The position numbers and the translations under genes were made by a program. The notes below the pieces were generated by a model. That model was not told the origin of the DNA. It was given only the letters and a program-made list of their open reading frames with translations, and did not search any database. This document shows, piece by piece, positions 1 to 10,100 of a DNA stretch of 40,417 nt; within the stretch, counting starts at the first letter, position 1, and each line of letters starts with the position of its first letter. The stretch is from Zarea fungicola (Eukaryota; Ascomycota; Sordariomycetes; Hypocreales; Cordycipitaceae), in assembly GCA_900169235.1 (NCBI GenBank), contig FWCC01000465.1:1-40417 (forward strand), read 5' to 3'.

Positions 1-884
1 TGGGGGCGTGGCACAAGTAGTGGCTGCACGTGGCCTAATTATAGCTCAGGCAGACAATTGGCCGTACAGGGTTTCCTTTCTTGAACAGGGAGCCATCCTG
101 CTGTATTGGTACAGAGCTAAATTCATAGCCTTCGATTCATTAAGAATCGGCCGCTGTTCCTTCTCACACATCATTCTTCATAACAACGGAAATGCTATCC
201 AGTGTGGCATGACTACCTCATGCGTTACTTTGACAACCAAACTATAGAAAGCGCTCTGCCAATGCCTCACATATTGGCAGCGGCGCCCTCACCCCTCCAG
301 TGCTACGTTGAAATCCCGGCCCTCAAAAGATGACCAGTTCATGCTCGGCAGCATACCTTTTCTGCGCGAATTCGCGATGGCTTCCGTATTCTGAGTAGAT
401 GCGAGTAAGGATACGGCTTGGTAAACTGAGTCCAGAGCATAACATGTTTGCAGGTACCGTTATCCAGCGCCATAGCACAAAGTAATACTTACTAGTTGCG
501 TCTGTTACAGTGGGTAAGACACCTAAACTTGAACACCATGTATATGTAATTCTGTATCGTTATGCTCTGATACCTAATATGGATATCGGAAAAACTCGGG
601 ATCTGATCAAGCTCTTTTACATAGACTAAAATCTCTTGAAATCAGCTGCGTTACCTGCCTTTCGGCCATTTATACTCCAGTTTCGGTTGCGTTTTATGGC
701 AAAGGTTCCGCCCGGCCAATTTGCGACTCTATTGCCACTTACAATGCGTGGCTGAGCAGGCTGCACAGCGAACCAGCACAACGTTCATTAATTAAGCTAC
801 ACTGCTCGATTTAGTAATCATCGCTGCCTAATTTTGCGTCCTGACCTGAACCCCCGCACTAAATGCAGCACCAGCAGAGGTAGA
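1..884. other. Left-edge intergenic stretch
   Basis: I see no convincing gene here. Short open frames exist, but none has a recognisable domain or a credible start. The stretch holds copy A of a short direct repeat (206-281) and the upstream region of the gasdermin-like gene that begins at 885. Confidence 0.5.
206..281 (+). repeat. Short direct repeat, copy A (partner at 6181-6250)
   Basis: The first 32 bases match the copy at 6181 at 29 positions, and similarity then continues with small gaps. Read in one frame, both copies give related peptides containing Y-L-x-R-Y-F-D-N followed by L-P-x-P. They therefore look like two decayed copies of the end of a coding sequence rather than non-coding repeats. 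The two copies are about 6 kb apart in the same orientation and bracket the gasdermin/CHAT gene pair. I do not recognise the source gene. Confidence 0.55.
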
Positions 885-1793
885 ATGCCTCGTTTCTTCC
901 GCAAGGTGTTCGACAATCCATACACAACGATGAAAGTGCCTCTCGCAGCGATTCCTACTACGTTTCTCCTTTCAAAGGAAGACGTTTCCCTTGGTGGATT
1001 TACCACAAACCTGGCCGCAGTTCATGAAGATCATCGTTCACCAAAAATTAATGGCATCCCACCCTCAATTGAGGAAGAGTCACAGTTTAAGAGTGAAAAT
1101 GCGCACAGAAGTCAAACGAAACTTGATGCAGCGCTATCTTCTTCGATTTCAGCTAGACTATTTGGGAAATCAGCATACTCCTGCTCTATTGTAGCAGATC
1201 GCACAAAATGGTATCTGCTACGGGATATTCCAGCGTGGTTTAAGCAGGCAATGGAGGGGGAGGAGATGAAAAAATGGATACAAGATCGAGCTGACTCTAG
1301 CCAAAGGATGTACATGATCACTGGCATACAAACTCTCATAAATCCGCGAATCGAAGTGGAATTCACTAGCACGAAGCAGCTTGACGTTGCTTTGCGTTTG
1401 CCCCTCCAGCTGCCGCCAAATTTCGAAATCATTCAGCCTGCAATTGACGGTGGAAGTGATCGAGAAACAAGCAGCAAATTAGAGATTGCGGTCTCTGGAG
1501 AAAAAATATTTGCCTTGCAATACCGCAAAGTCACTTTCAAGTGGCTCAGGCGACCTTCTTCGAATCACCCACAGCTCTCCAGCAATACCTGTACATGGAC
1601 TTGCCTTGACACTCCTTGGCGCGGGGCCGACAACCAGAAGGATGACTTGCTAGATAGTAGCGACGAGGAATTGAGCGATGATGAAATTAACATGATTGAA
1701 GTGACAGTCGAAATGGAAAGCACGCTGCCTGATGGAAATTGGATCGACGAGAAAACCGAACATGGACACTACTGCATCAGCACCATCATGTAG
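885..1793 (+). CDS. Predicted gasdermin-like pore-forming protein, 302 aa
   Basis: This is a single-exon gene with its first ATG at 885; the frame extends back to 834 only through a non-ATG codon. No signal peptide is seen. The layout resembles a gasdermin N-domain. It has a short basic and hydrophobic N-terminus beginning MPRFFRKVF, then strand-like segments around residues 105-170 including YMITGIQTL and RIEVEF, then about residues 205-228 including EKIFALQYRKVTF. A very acidic segment (about 252-268, DSSDEELSDDE) lies near the C-terminus. In known gasdermins, protease cleavage near the C-terminus frees a membrane-inserting domain; the acidic tail is a plausible inhibitory or cleaved part here (inference). 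The gene converges on a TPR-CHAT protease 143 bp away, and fungal and bacterial gasdermin genes are known to pair with such proteases. The family call rests on motif resemblance and context, not on a search. It could be another small beta-rich fungal protein. Confidence 0.58.
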   Translation: MPRFFRKVFDNPYTTMKVPLAAIPTTFLLSKEDVSLGGFTTNLAAVHEDHRSPKINGIPPSIEEESQFKSENAHRSQTKLDAALSSSISARLFGKSAYSCSIVADRTKWYLLRDIPAWFKQAMEGEEMKKWIQDRADSSQRMYMITGIQTLINPRIEVEFTSTKQLDVALRLPLQLPPNFEIIQPAIDGGSDRETSSKLEIAVSGEKIFALQYRKVTFKWLRRPSSNHPQLSSNTCTWTCLDTPWRGADNQKDDLLDSSDEELSDDEINMIEVTVEMESTLPDGNWIDEKTEHGHYCISTIM

Positions 1794-1936
1794 AGTCGTG
1801 TCGATACTTTTTAATTTTATATATATTGGATATGATAAAAAGGTTGCCAGCTTATTATGCACTGAGATTTCCACCGGCAAAGGGCCCAGAGATGCACACC
1901 GCTCACAGGCATTGGCAAACAGTATTGGCGGCCTAT

Positions 1937-4900
1937 TTAAACGCCCCAATGAACAAATTGGGCCCAGTTTGTAGGAGGATACGACTCTGCGGTTCGCAGT
2001 CTCTGAATCGCTCCATGTAGCGCAACTGCAGCGTCTTGCGCAATGCCGCCCCTTTCATCATCAAATATTTCTGTATAAAAGTAGGTTGCAAGTTGGGCAC
2101 AAACATCGTCACGAGCTCCCCACAAACTACCAATGACATTGGGGAAGCCTGCCACCAAGAAACCACTGGCCAGGTGAATCACTTCGTCCGTCAAACTTTT
2201 AGCCCTGTTCTCAGCTGTTGCACATGCGGAAAGGTAAGCTATGTGAGCATGCTCTAGCTTTAAATCTGAAATCATTTGAGCTGTTAGTAGATCCTGTTTA
2301 AATTCGCCATCTGCTCCATCCTGTCGCAGAACCAGTGCAGTATTCGAAGGGTTACGCCGGTCTGCTTCTCCATGACACGCAAAATGCGCAACAGAACACA
2401 TTTGCAACACTTCTAAAACGTGTTCCGCACTGGGATGCTCTAATTCATGCACTTTCATTTGAGTTACCACGGACTGTTTGACGCTGCTCGCCTCCTTTGC
2501 GACTTTAAGATCGGCATACGATCTTGTAGCAGATGGGGTGGTAGGCATCGTTGCCAAGAGCAGCCGATTCTTCCTTTCTTTCCGAGATTTCATTTGAATA
2601 CTGCGTTGAATTGCGTGGATAAGGCAAGTTATCGATGGTGTATAGGACGAAACAACCCAGTCGAAGGTCTTTCCTGGCAAATCCCTGTCACAGCTCTCTG
2701 CAGCATGAAACGGTAGCGAAGATGCAAACCCAGTGCCTATCCACCACACTCTGGGAAGATTTTCCACAATTGTGCCGGGTCCGGGCAAGAATTCTTGTAA
2801 GACAGGACCGACGCAAGTTTCCCAAAGCCAGTTCAAAGCAGCTACAAGTTGCCCGTTCTTCGTCTTTTGCTTTTCACGGCGTCGTTGTACCCAATTTTTA
2901 TCAAACTGCTTCCTTGTTTCACTTGCCGTCAACCCCTCAAGTCGCGTAGACATTAGTGTCTCCCTTGAGAAAAAAATGGCGTGGCTTCCAAATTCAGTGA
3001 CATTCACAAAAACAACGCGCCGGGATCCAATATTTTGCCGCATCTGTGAAACAGATTGAGCTATATGCAGCATGCCACTCCCAGGTATGGCTCTAATTTG
3101 AGCAATACAAGCATCAAGCTCCTTGGCAGCATCATAGCGTCTCGTGTTAACGCCACTTCCTTGCCTGTTCGGAAGCGGGTTCATGTTGAGTTCTGCGACG
3201 AGTTGCGTGTACATGGTAGCTAGAGCTGGGTGAGTTTGACTCAATTGCGATAGTTCTTCGCGATCGCTTAGTAACTGGTTCATTATGACCGTGCGGCCAC
3301 GCTCAAGGCACTCAACCGCCTCTACCACCATTCCTGCCCTGAGACAGAAGTAGGCTGTGAGAGAAGCCACACCTGAGAACGAAGATATCACAAACTGCTG
3401 ATCTTTCCTGTCCAAGTACCGTGCATGAACTACTGGCAGGAGATCCAGCACTGCAGATCCGAGATCGATTGCTCGAGATAGAGTTGTTGAGAGAGATCTC
3501 GTCGCAAATGAAGTCGCATCTCCAATCTGCGCCACTTGCAACTCTTCCGCAAGCATCCGGAGCGCTCTGTAACCAGCCCTGATACGCGTAAATGGCACTT
3601 CTGCTGTACAGCTCCAAACATCCAGCGAAATGCTCAGGATTTCTCCTCTTTCATTTGTTTCTTTGGGCTTGCTGCAACGCATTTCAAGTAGCGTTGCCAA
3701 AGTATGTTTCCTCCCAGCCTGAAGCGGACTACCCGGTGGCGCCGAATCAACTGCTTCTGTTAAGAGAGATATAGCTTCAGATAAGTGTGCCTTCTCCGAC
3801 GTAGTCTCATACAATGTTGAGAGACTGGCACCAAGGTTGTGCTGGTACCCCATACGCAATTCATGGTCCTTGGGCATCATATGGCATGCGGCTCGTTCAT
3901 ATTTAATTGCTTTTCGAATGTCTTCTAGCTGTCCTGCTTTCTCATAACGGGAGTGAAGAACTGTTGCAAGAGTGCTCGCATACATTGCCCAGTCGAGGTG
4001 GTCGCACGCTGTCAGTTCTACTGCATGCGATGCATGATCAATCGCCTCATTAATCGTAGTTCCAAGCCCTGTCCGTGAGTAGTGGGCATGCAGTTTAACG
4101 GCAAGGTTGTTCAGCAGACCTGGTAAGTGTGGGTGGCTGCTTGGCGTGCTTTGAATAGCTTCTTTAACTTTCGCGATTGCATCATCGAGATCTGACATTG
4201 CACCCGTGCGCAAATATCGTATCTCACGCAAATTCCCAAGGTCGCAAAGTCTCGCTCCTTTTTCCACTGTCTCGTCCGGGCAAGAATCTACCGCATCAGC
4301 TGTAAGCCGGATGGCTTTTTCCAAATCACTGAACAGGCCTGTCCGCTCGTAGATTCTCTCCCAAATGCCCCCCAATTGTCCCATTATTGGCGAGTAGAAG
4401 ACGGATAATTTTTCTACATGCTCCGCAGCCACCTCTGTGAGCTTCAATGCACGGTCCAGGTCCGACATTCTTTTGGTTCTATCGTAAAGGCTTGCACAAT
4501 GATTCCCCCAGTTTGACAAATATATGGGCTGATCAGGGTGGGTTGCAGGAGTTGCCTGCACCGAGTGCCTGGATAACTCTATCGCCTCATGCAGAGATTC
4601 CAACACCCCGGTCTTCTCAAATCGCAGGAATAGTAGTGTAGCAAGGTCATAATGCCGAGACGCATAATGCCTATGATCCTCGGGGGTGGAATTCAGTGAC
4701 TGTCGCATTAGTTCAATTGCAGACTCGAGATATTTATAATCTCCTGTCCAGCGATACATGTCTGCCTTCCTTTCTGCCAAGTTGTGATGAACATCGTTCT
4801 CACTCTCGTGGCCTTTCAGTACCGCTTGAGCCGCGGCTTCTGCATTGCAAAGGGCTTCCTTCAGATCGTCTAGGTCGCCATTCAGCTTGTGCCGGTTCAT

Positions 4901-5845
4901 CAGGGAAATTGAAAGGTTCCCTAGATAGACAGCTTCGCTCGCGGCGAGTTTCACTGCTAGATGTCCGCTTTGAATTGCTTTTTCAAGATATGATCTGTCA
5001 TTTGTGAGCTCATAATAGCTGTTTAGGGAAGCTCCGAGACTGTTCAATAGTGCTGGCTTCAAAGGATGTCGGTCGGTAATGCAATCCGTCGCAGATTCCG
5101 CAGCCGATATAGCTCGCTCCAGGTCGATAACCTCCCCTTTCATGCTGAATCGCTTCTTTAGTAGGACTGAGAAGTTATACAGCCACAAGGATTGCCTCGA
5201 GTCCTGTCGGGTTGAGCACAACGTTGCATTCTCCGCTGCGCGAATGGCAGCATCCAACATCCAACGTTTGCCCGCATGTAGATGAAGACGTTCGCAGGCG
5301 GCTGCCAGCGCATTAAACAAAAGCGGCAGCTCCCGCCAATTGCGTTCTGGTAGACTTGTCACGGCGTCCCTTGCGGCCTGCACAGCTTTTTGTAGGTCAG
5401 CAGATTTCTGTCGGGCTGAATGGCGTGATAAAAGCAGGACAGCAAGCTCGTTCTGCAAGAAAGCTTTCTCACAACAATCATCTTTGCTTGCAGCAATACC
5501 ACGCTGTGCTACCAAAATGGCCGTGTCAAGATCTGAGGCGCACCCCATTCTCTCATGCCGGCCATTCAGGTACCCAACGTGGTTGCGCAACAGGCGTGGA
5601 GATGGTGCGGAAGTCCTTTTGGCTGCAACTGTCGCCGGATTCACTGCGCAGTGCACATGTTTCAATTTGCCCGATTGGCGGTACTTCTTGAAAGCGTCGC
5701 CTGTGCGCCGCCTGGTGAGAAAGGCTGCGGTCAAGGTGCGTCGCGACGCCCCTTTATTTTTGCCTGTGGCACGATAAGTCATTCTGAAACTGCTTTCACC
5801 GACGTCCGAATATGCTGGGCCTGCGGGCGTCTGATCAACTTGCAT
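1937..5845 (-). CDS. TPR-CHAT caspase-like protease, 1302 aa
   Basis: This is a long intron-free frame. I start it at the ATG at 5845, because the frame runs four codons further only to a GTG. After about 80 residues of basic, low-structure sequence, repeated helical units of about 42 residues fill most of the protein. They follow the pattern Y-x-R-T-G-x-x-x-D-L-x-x-A-I, typical of fungal and bacterial TPR arrays. The C-terminal third is a CHAT domain (caspase HetF-associated with TPRs). The catalytic His1158 lies in HFACHGEAD (2372-2374) and Cys1208 in YLSACATAE, followed by the conserved ASGFLVAGFPNVIGSLW block and a terminal WAQFVHWG. Both dyad residues are present, so the enzyme should be active. 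No NB-ARC or patatin domain is seen. Its convergent neighbour at 885-1793 is its likely substrate: CHAT proteases cleave gasdermins in bacteria and are paired with them in fungi (established). This specific pairing is inferred. Confidence 0.88.
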   Translation of the reverse strand: MQVDQTPAGPAYSDVGESSFRMTYRATGKNKGASRRTLTAAFLTRRRTGDAFKKYRQSGKLKHVHCAVNPATVAAKRTSAPSPRLLRNHVGYLNGRHERMGCASDLDTAILVAQRGIAASKDDCCEKAFLQNELAVLLLSRHSARQKSADLQKAVQAARDAVTSLPERNWRELPLLFNALAAACERLHLHAGKRWMLDAAIRAAENATLCSTRQDSRQSLWLYNFSVLLKKRFSMKGEVIDLERAISAAESATDCITDRHPLKPALLNSLGASLNSYYELTNDRSYLEKAIQSGHLAVKLAASEAVYLGNLSISLMNRHKLNGDLDDLKEALCNAEAAAQAVLKGHESENDVHHNLAERKADMYRWTGDYKYLESAIELMRQSLNSTPEDHRHYASRHYDLATLLFLRFEKTGVLESLHEAIELSRHSVQATPATHPDQPIYLSNWGNHCASLYDRTKRMSDLDRALKLTEVAAEHVEKLSVFYSPIMGQLGGIWERIYERTGLFSDLEKAIRLTADAVDSCPDETVEKGARLCDLGNLREIRYLRTGAMSDLDDAIAKVKEAIQSTPSSHPHLPGLLNNLAVKLHAHYSRTGLGTTINEAIDHASHAVELTACDHLDWAMYASTLATVLHSRYEKAGQLEDIRKAIKYERAACHMMPKDHELRMGYQHNLGASLSTLYETTSEKAHLSEAISLLTEAVDSAPPGSPLQAGRKHTLATLLEMRCSKPKETNERGEILSISLDVWSCTAEVPFTRIRAGYRALRMLAEELQVAQIGDATSFATRSLSTTLSRAIDLGSAVLDLLPVVHARYLDRKDQQFVISSFSGVASLTAYFCLRAGMVVEAVECLERGRTVIMNQLLSDREELSQLSQTHPALATMYTQLVAELNMNPLPNRQGSGVNTRRYDAAKELDACIAQIRAIPGSGMLHIAQSVSQMRQNIGSRRVVFVNVTEFGSHAIFFSRETLMSTRLEGLTASETRKQFDKNWVQRRREKQKTKNGQLVAALNWLWETCVGPVLQEFLPGPGTIVENLPRVWWIGTGFASSLPFHAAESCDRDLPGKTFDWVVSSYTPSITCLIHAIQRSIQMKSRKERKNRLLLATMPTTPSATRSYADLKVAKEASSVKQSVVTQMKVHELEHPSAEHVLEVLQMCSVAHFACHGEADRRNPSNTALVLRQDGADGEFKQDLLTAQMISDLKLEHAHIAYLSACATAENRAKSLTDEVIHLASGFLVAGFPNVIGSLWGARDDVCAQLATYFYTEIFDDERGGIAQDAAVALHGAIQRLRTAESYPPTNWAQFVHWGV

Positions 5846-7157
5846 CCGCTCCGACACAAGGTCTGTTTATACCTGCGGAAGTTATAGGATTGTACAACCA
5901 ATGCACAAAAGACTTCATGTCCCAGCTGCAGAGGTGGAAAGCAGGCTTCGCTTTCACTGTTTGAAGGCAGCGGGGTTTGTGGCGCAGTGTTTCAGCCTTG
6001 GATCCTCGCATTCTCTGTCAGGCCAACTGCTTCTGCCATGTAAGAAATACCAGAAAACTGTTAAGTATTTAAAAAATTGGTCTTGCCCCCATCCATGAAT
6101 CACCTTCTGTCCCTAGGCTTGTGCAGTCAGCCTATTTACATTATTGTAGTAGCCTGGCCTGCAGTGGCTCCAACATAGGGGGCATTACTACCTCATTCGT
6201 TATTTTGACAACAGACAAAGCATACTGCCAACGCCTCCTCTATTAGCAGGAGCTTGCGACACTAGCATTTTCATGTTTCGCTCCATTACCGGGGAATTTG
6301 TGAGTCAACGATCCTGTGTTCCTTTTTTACCTCGGTAGCATCTCGGTACAGCCAGAATTTTCTTTCCCACATAGTCGGTCGGATCTACACGTTGGGGGTT
6401 ATGTTGTCCCTTCCGAGCAATGGCGAGATGCCCGTTGAATGGTAGCTTCTTCGGCTCTCCAGTTCTGAGCTTTCGCAAGTTAGGTCGGCTTGAGACCTTT
6501 GAAGCGATTCTGTAAATAGGGAGGCCGTGACACCAAGATGATACCAGGAATATTTTCGTCGCTTTGGACCGGCGGCTTCGCCAGCTTCGCCGCTTGTTGG
6601 GCGTTAGCTTGCAGTAGCTTTACTAGCTGTTCTTGAATTGGTTCTAGGGCTATACTAGATACCTAAATACCCTGAACATTGACCATTTGATACCGGGGGC
6701 CATAGCAGGGCACCAAGTTATAGTACCAAAGAGTCGGCTTTAAATTTTATCAGCAGACCCGGCGTCGGTTATTTTTCAGCATGTGCGAAAGAAAATATCA
6801 AATCTATAATTAGCGACATTATTACAAGTAGACTCATATAAAAGTTAAATAAGGAAACTTGCTAGCCAAATGGGCATCTAGATGACGAATTACATTAAAG
6901 GCATCAAGTGAGAGAGAGAAGATTAGGGGCCATCAAACCAACTTAGCCCTCAAAAGTAGAGCGAGAGCGCATAAATTCTTGCACAGAGACATGTGTATTT
7001 GTAATAGTAAGACTCTAGCACTGAAGCCAAAGCCATGTTTCTAGAGGGAGGGAAATATAATTCTTCATCGTACTTCACACTACCACACAGCTACAACTCC
7101 GGCCCCAGTCGACCCCAGTCACTGATTGCAGATTTTGGCGTTACAGCGAATAGATGC
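5846..7157. other. Intergenic stretch between TPR-CHAT and subtilisin genes
   Basis: This is about 1.3 kb upstream of the TPR-CHAT gene and downstream of the WSC-subtilisin gene. It contains repeat copy B at 6181-6250. From about 6740 to 6900 it is AT-rich. I see no other gene. Confidence 0.5.
6181..6250 (+). repeat. Short direct repeat, copy B (partner at 206-281)
   Basis: The sequence from GGCATTACTACCTCATTCG onward matches the segment starting at 206. Differences over the first 32 bases are three substitutions. The encoded peptide (YYLIRYFDN, then LPTPPLLAGA) parallels copy A. It lies just outside the 5' side of the TPR-CHAT gene, so with copy A it brackets the module. Confidence 0.55.
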
Positions 7158-10100
7158 CTAAGGTGCGGCAACTGTGACTGTGTGCAGTATTGCTGGAGCG
7201 TGAGATATAACATCATAACACGTAGACGTTGCAGCAGCAGGGGCAGCAAAGTTTGCAGTAGCCTCAAACACAAGACCGGCTCCCCCTGTGTAATGGGTGT
7301 ACGTGGGAGTGGGAAGAGGTGGCAACACAGGATCTGTACATGGAACCTGGTTCTTCATGCCCCCACGAGCGACAGGGAACCCATCATCCCAGTCCCAGCT
7401 ACTTCCCTTCAGCTCGGTCCCCTGTAAACGAAGTTCAGACTTCACATTGGCCGGTGCAATATTGGCTGCAAGCAGCCTGGCAGCCAGGCCGGCTACCATG
7501 GCAGCTGCCTCCGAGGTCCCTTGCTTATGATGATAGCCACCTCCAATATTTGGTACGACAACCTGCTCAGCCATAACGTAGAGCGATAGAAGTCCCTGGC
7601 CTTGTGGGTCAAGATAGCTCGAAAAGTCTGACCGATGGCCGTTGGCATCCGTTGAACCAACCACAACAAAGGGGGTCAAGACACCCCCATATCTTCGTGG
7701 AAGCCTTAGTCCAATAGGCGCAGTAGGAAGATTCCCAGACGACATAATAACGACGACATTGTGACGTGGTAACCTATTTATCGTAGGATATAGGGGCTCG
7801 TGCCCGGCCTGATTAATAACGTCTATCAGCTGCTCTTCCTCGAAATTAATCGACATTGAAACAACGCTGCCTGGATTGCCAATAGCTTGTTGCCGCTCTA
7901 TGATACGCGATAGGGCGGTTATCAGATTCCAGGCTTGAAGAGTACCGTCGTTTAGGACTGCTTTAACAGGGATGATGTCGGCGAACTTATAAGTTCCACC
8001 AATCTTGCCAGCGACACAGCCGGCCATGCGAGTACCGTGGCCCCATTCGTCCTCTGCAGAGCCGTCAAATTCAGTGACGTCGATGTGGAAGTTGAAGGGC
8101 TGAGGAGTAGGGCCATTGAAATCCTTGAATCGGTAAACATTAGCATCCAACCATCTTTGTTTCTGCCCGCTATATATTCACCTCGTGACTCCTATCCACA
8201 CCAGAATCTATAACATAGACGGGAACCCGTCGTGTTATTTGACTATCCATTAGGGCGCGACTGTAGCCAACGTCTACAGCAGAAATGATTAGTGACCAAG
8301 TCACCTGTAAAAGATTGTCGGGACGATAATATACTCACAGTTACCTCTCAGAGCATTTTGTGCCCATAGGCTGCCGAGCCACTGCAGAGCGAACGGTTCG
8401 TGATCCACAACGTTCATCGCACCGGTGCTGCTGTCCTCAAACTGCACCGTCTCCTCAATAGCATTGGCCGGCTGGAGGTCCCGTCTCGCAAGAGTGGAAT
8501 TAGCCAAAACATTATTTGCTGCAGTATTTGACTTGGAGCCTGTGGTCTGCGTTTGCAAAGTAGATGCACCCTTGTTGCCGGCAGGCTTCCTTGTGTCTTT
8601 CTCTGGGTTCAGGTCTAGGTCATCGAGACGTCCCCTACCATTGATCCCAATGCCGGCAATCAACGGGTGTTTGGTGAGAATCAGGGTATCTGTGTCATAT
8701 AGGTTTCCTAGAAACGCATAGAATGATGGTTTATCCATGGAAATTAAATCGGTAATCTCATTTCCATTTAACACCAAAGCGGCTATAGTGGCGTAGAACT
8801 GGGCAGATGTCATATCCTCGGAAAAGGTAGCGATTCGTGCTTTTGGCACTCCACTTGGGGATGAACTTTTAGTCGTCGTGCTTGACGTCGTCGTCGCTGT
8901 AGGCTTTCCTGTTGGAGCCGTGGAAATTGATGAAGTGCTAGTTGGATCAGGACCAGCACCGCCATTTCCATGACTAAGAATGAATTGAAATAGAGTAAAA
9001 ACTATTATTTAATTCCATATTCGTTAGCAGATGGCATTTCCAAATTGAAGATGGCAGCCTAAACATACAGATTCCAATAGCCTGTAGAGCGACCACGCCT
9101 GCTACGACAACTTCAGGGGCTCCAAATATAGTGATCTAGTTCATTGGGATTAGCGACCATAGGTCTCCTCGCCTATCTGATGATTGCGCAACTTACTACT
9201 CGAGTAGCAACTGTAGAGGCGGTTCTCAATGAAACAGCGTCGCCCACCTCGACAACTGATACTGTTTCAGCGGCTTCAGCGGTTCGACTGGCTGTGAGAA
9301 ATTAGCGACTCTGATTCCATTTTTTAATTGATGCTATAATGGCTCTCTTGGTTGATAATAAGAGGGACATACATATACTGGTTAATTCGTGATATTCGCC
9401 TTCGTCGATCTATGTTGGAAGAATAACCCTTGTCAGTATTTATGCCTGAGGACTCAAAGGGATCTTGACTAAGAGGATACATACTACTTGAGCCGCTCTA
9501 GCTCGACCAGCGGCTGTAAGTAGCAAGTTGCTTGCAGAAGCTGTTTTGGCCGTTAGTTCATGGACAGTATAATACTAGCGGATCAACGGCACATACAGAG
9601 GAGCGGACGAGCAGAACTGACTGCGTTTCGGGCATTTAGAATTTGCGTTAATAGAGTGCCCGGTGGCGCTCTCTTAGCGTTTGCCTGAGATTGATGTTTA
9701 TAAGCTGCTCGCTTGCTCGGTTTATCCTTGTTCTGTCCGTTGTATATAGTGACAAGTTTATAGAACTCGGCAATTAAGCCTCGAACTTTATCCAGTTCAT
9801 CTCGCCAGGCTTTTAAAGCGAGAACATATTCGTCCTTGGTTGGGTCAACATAGTTTTTGTTTTCATAGATCAAGATTCGGTTTCCTCCACCGCAGGCTTC
9901 GGACTTGTCTCCGCTGCATGGTTGATTGCAATCGTTTATATCTGAGTTGTGAGGATTGAAGATAACATTACCCCAGAAGCATTCCCTAGTGTAAGTGAAT
10001 ATTAGGGATCAGCAATATATAGTAAAACAGTTTAGAAACTTAATGAATCTAGTAGAAATGGAAATCAACAAGGGATAGAGAGCTTACCTGCCAAACTCTA

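Noticed and set aside
834..884. Extension of the gasdermin-like frame upstream of 885
   Set aside because: The frame opens with TTG, not ATG. The first ATG at 885 gives an N-terminus that fits the family.
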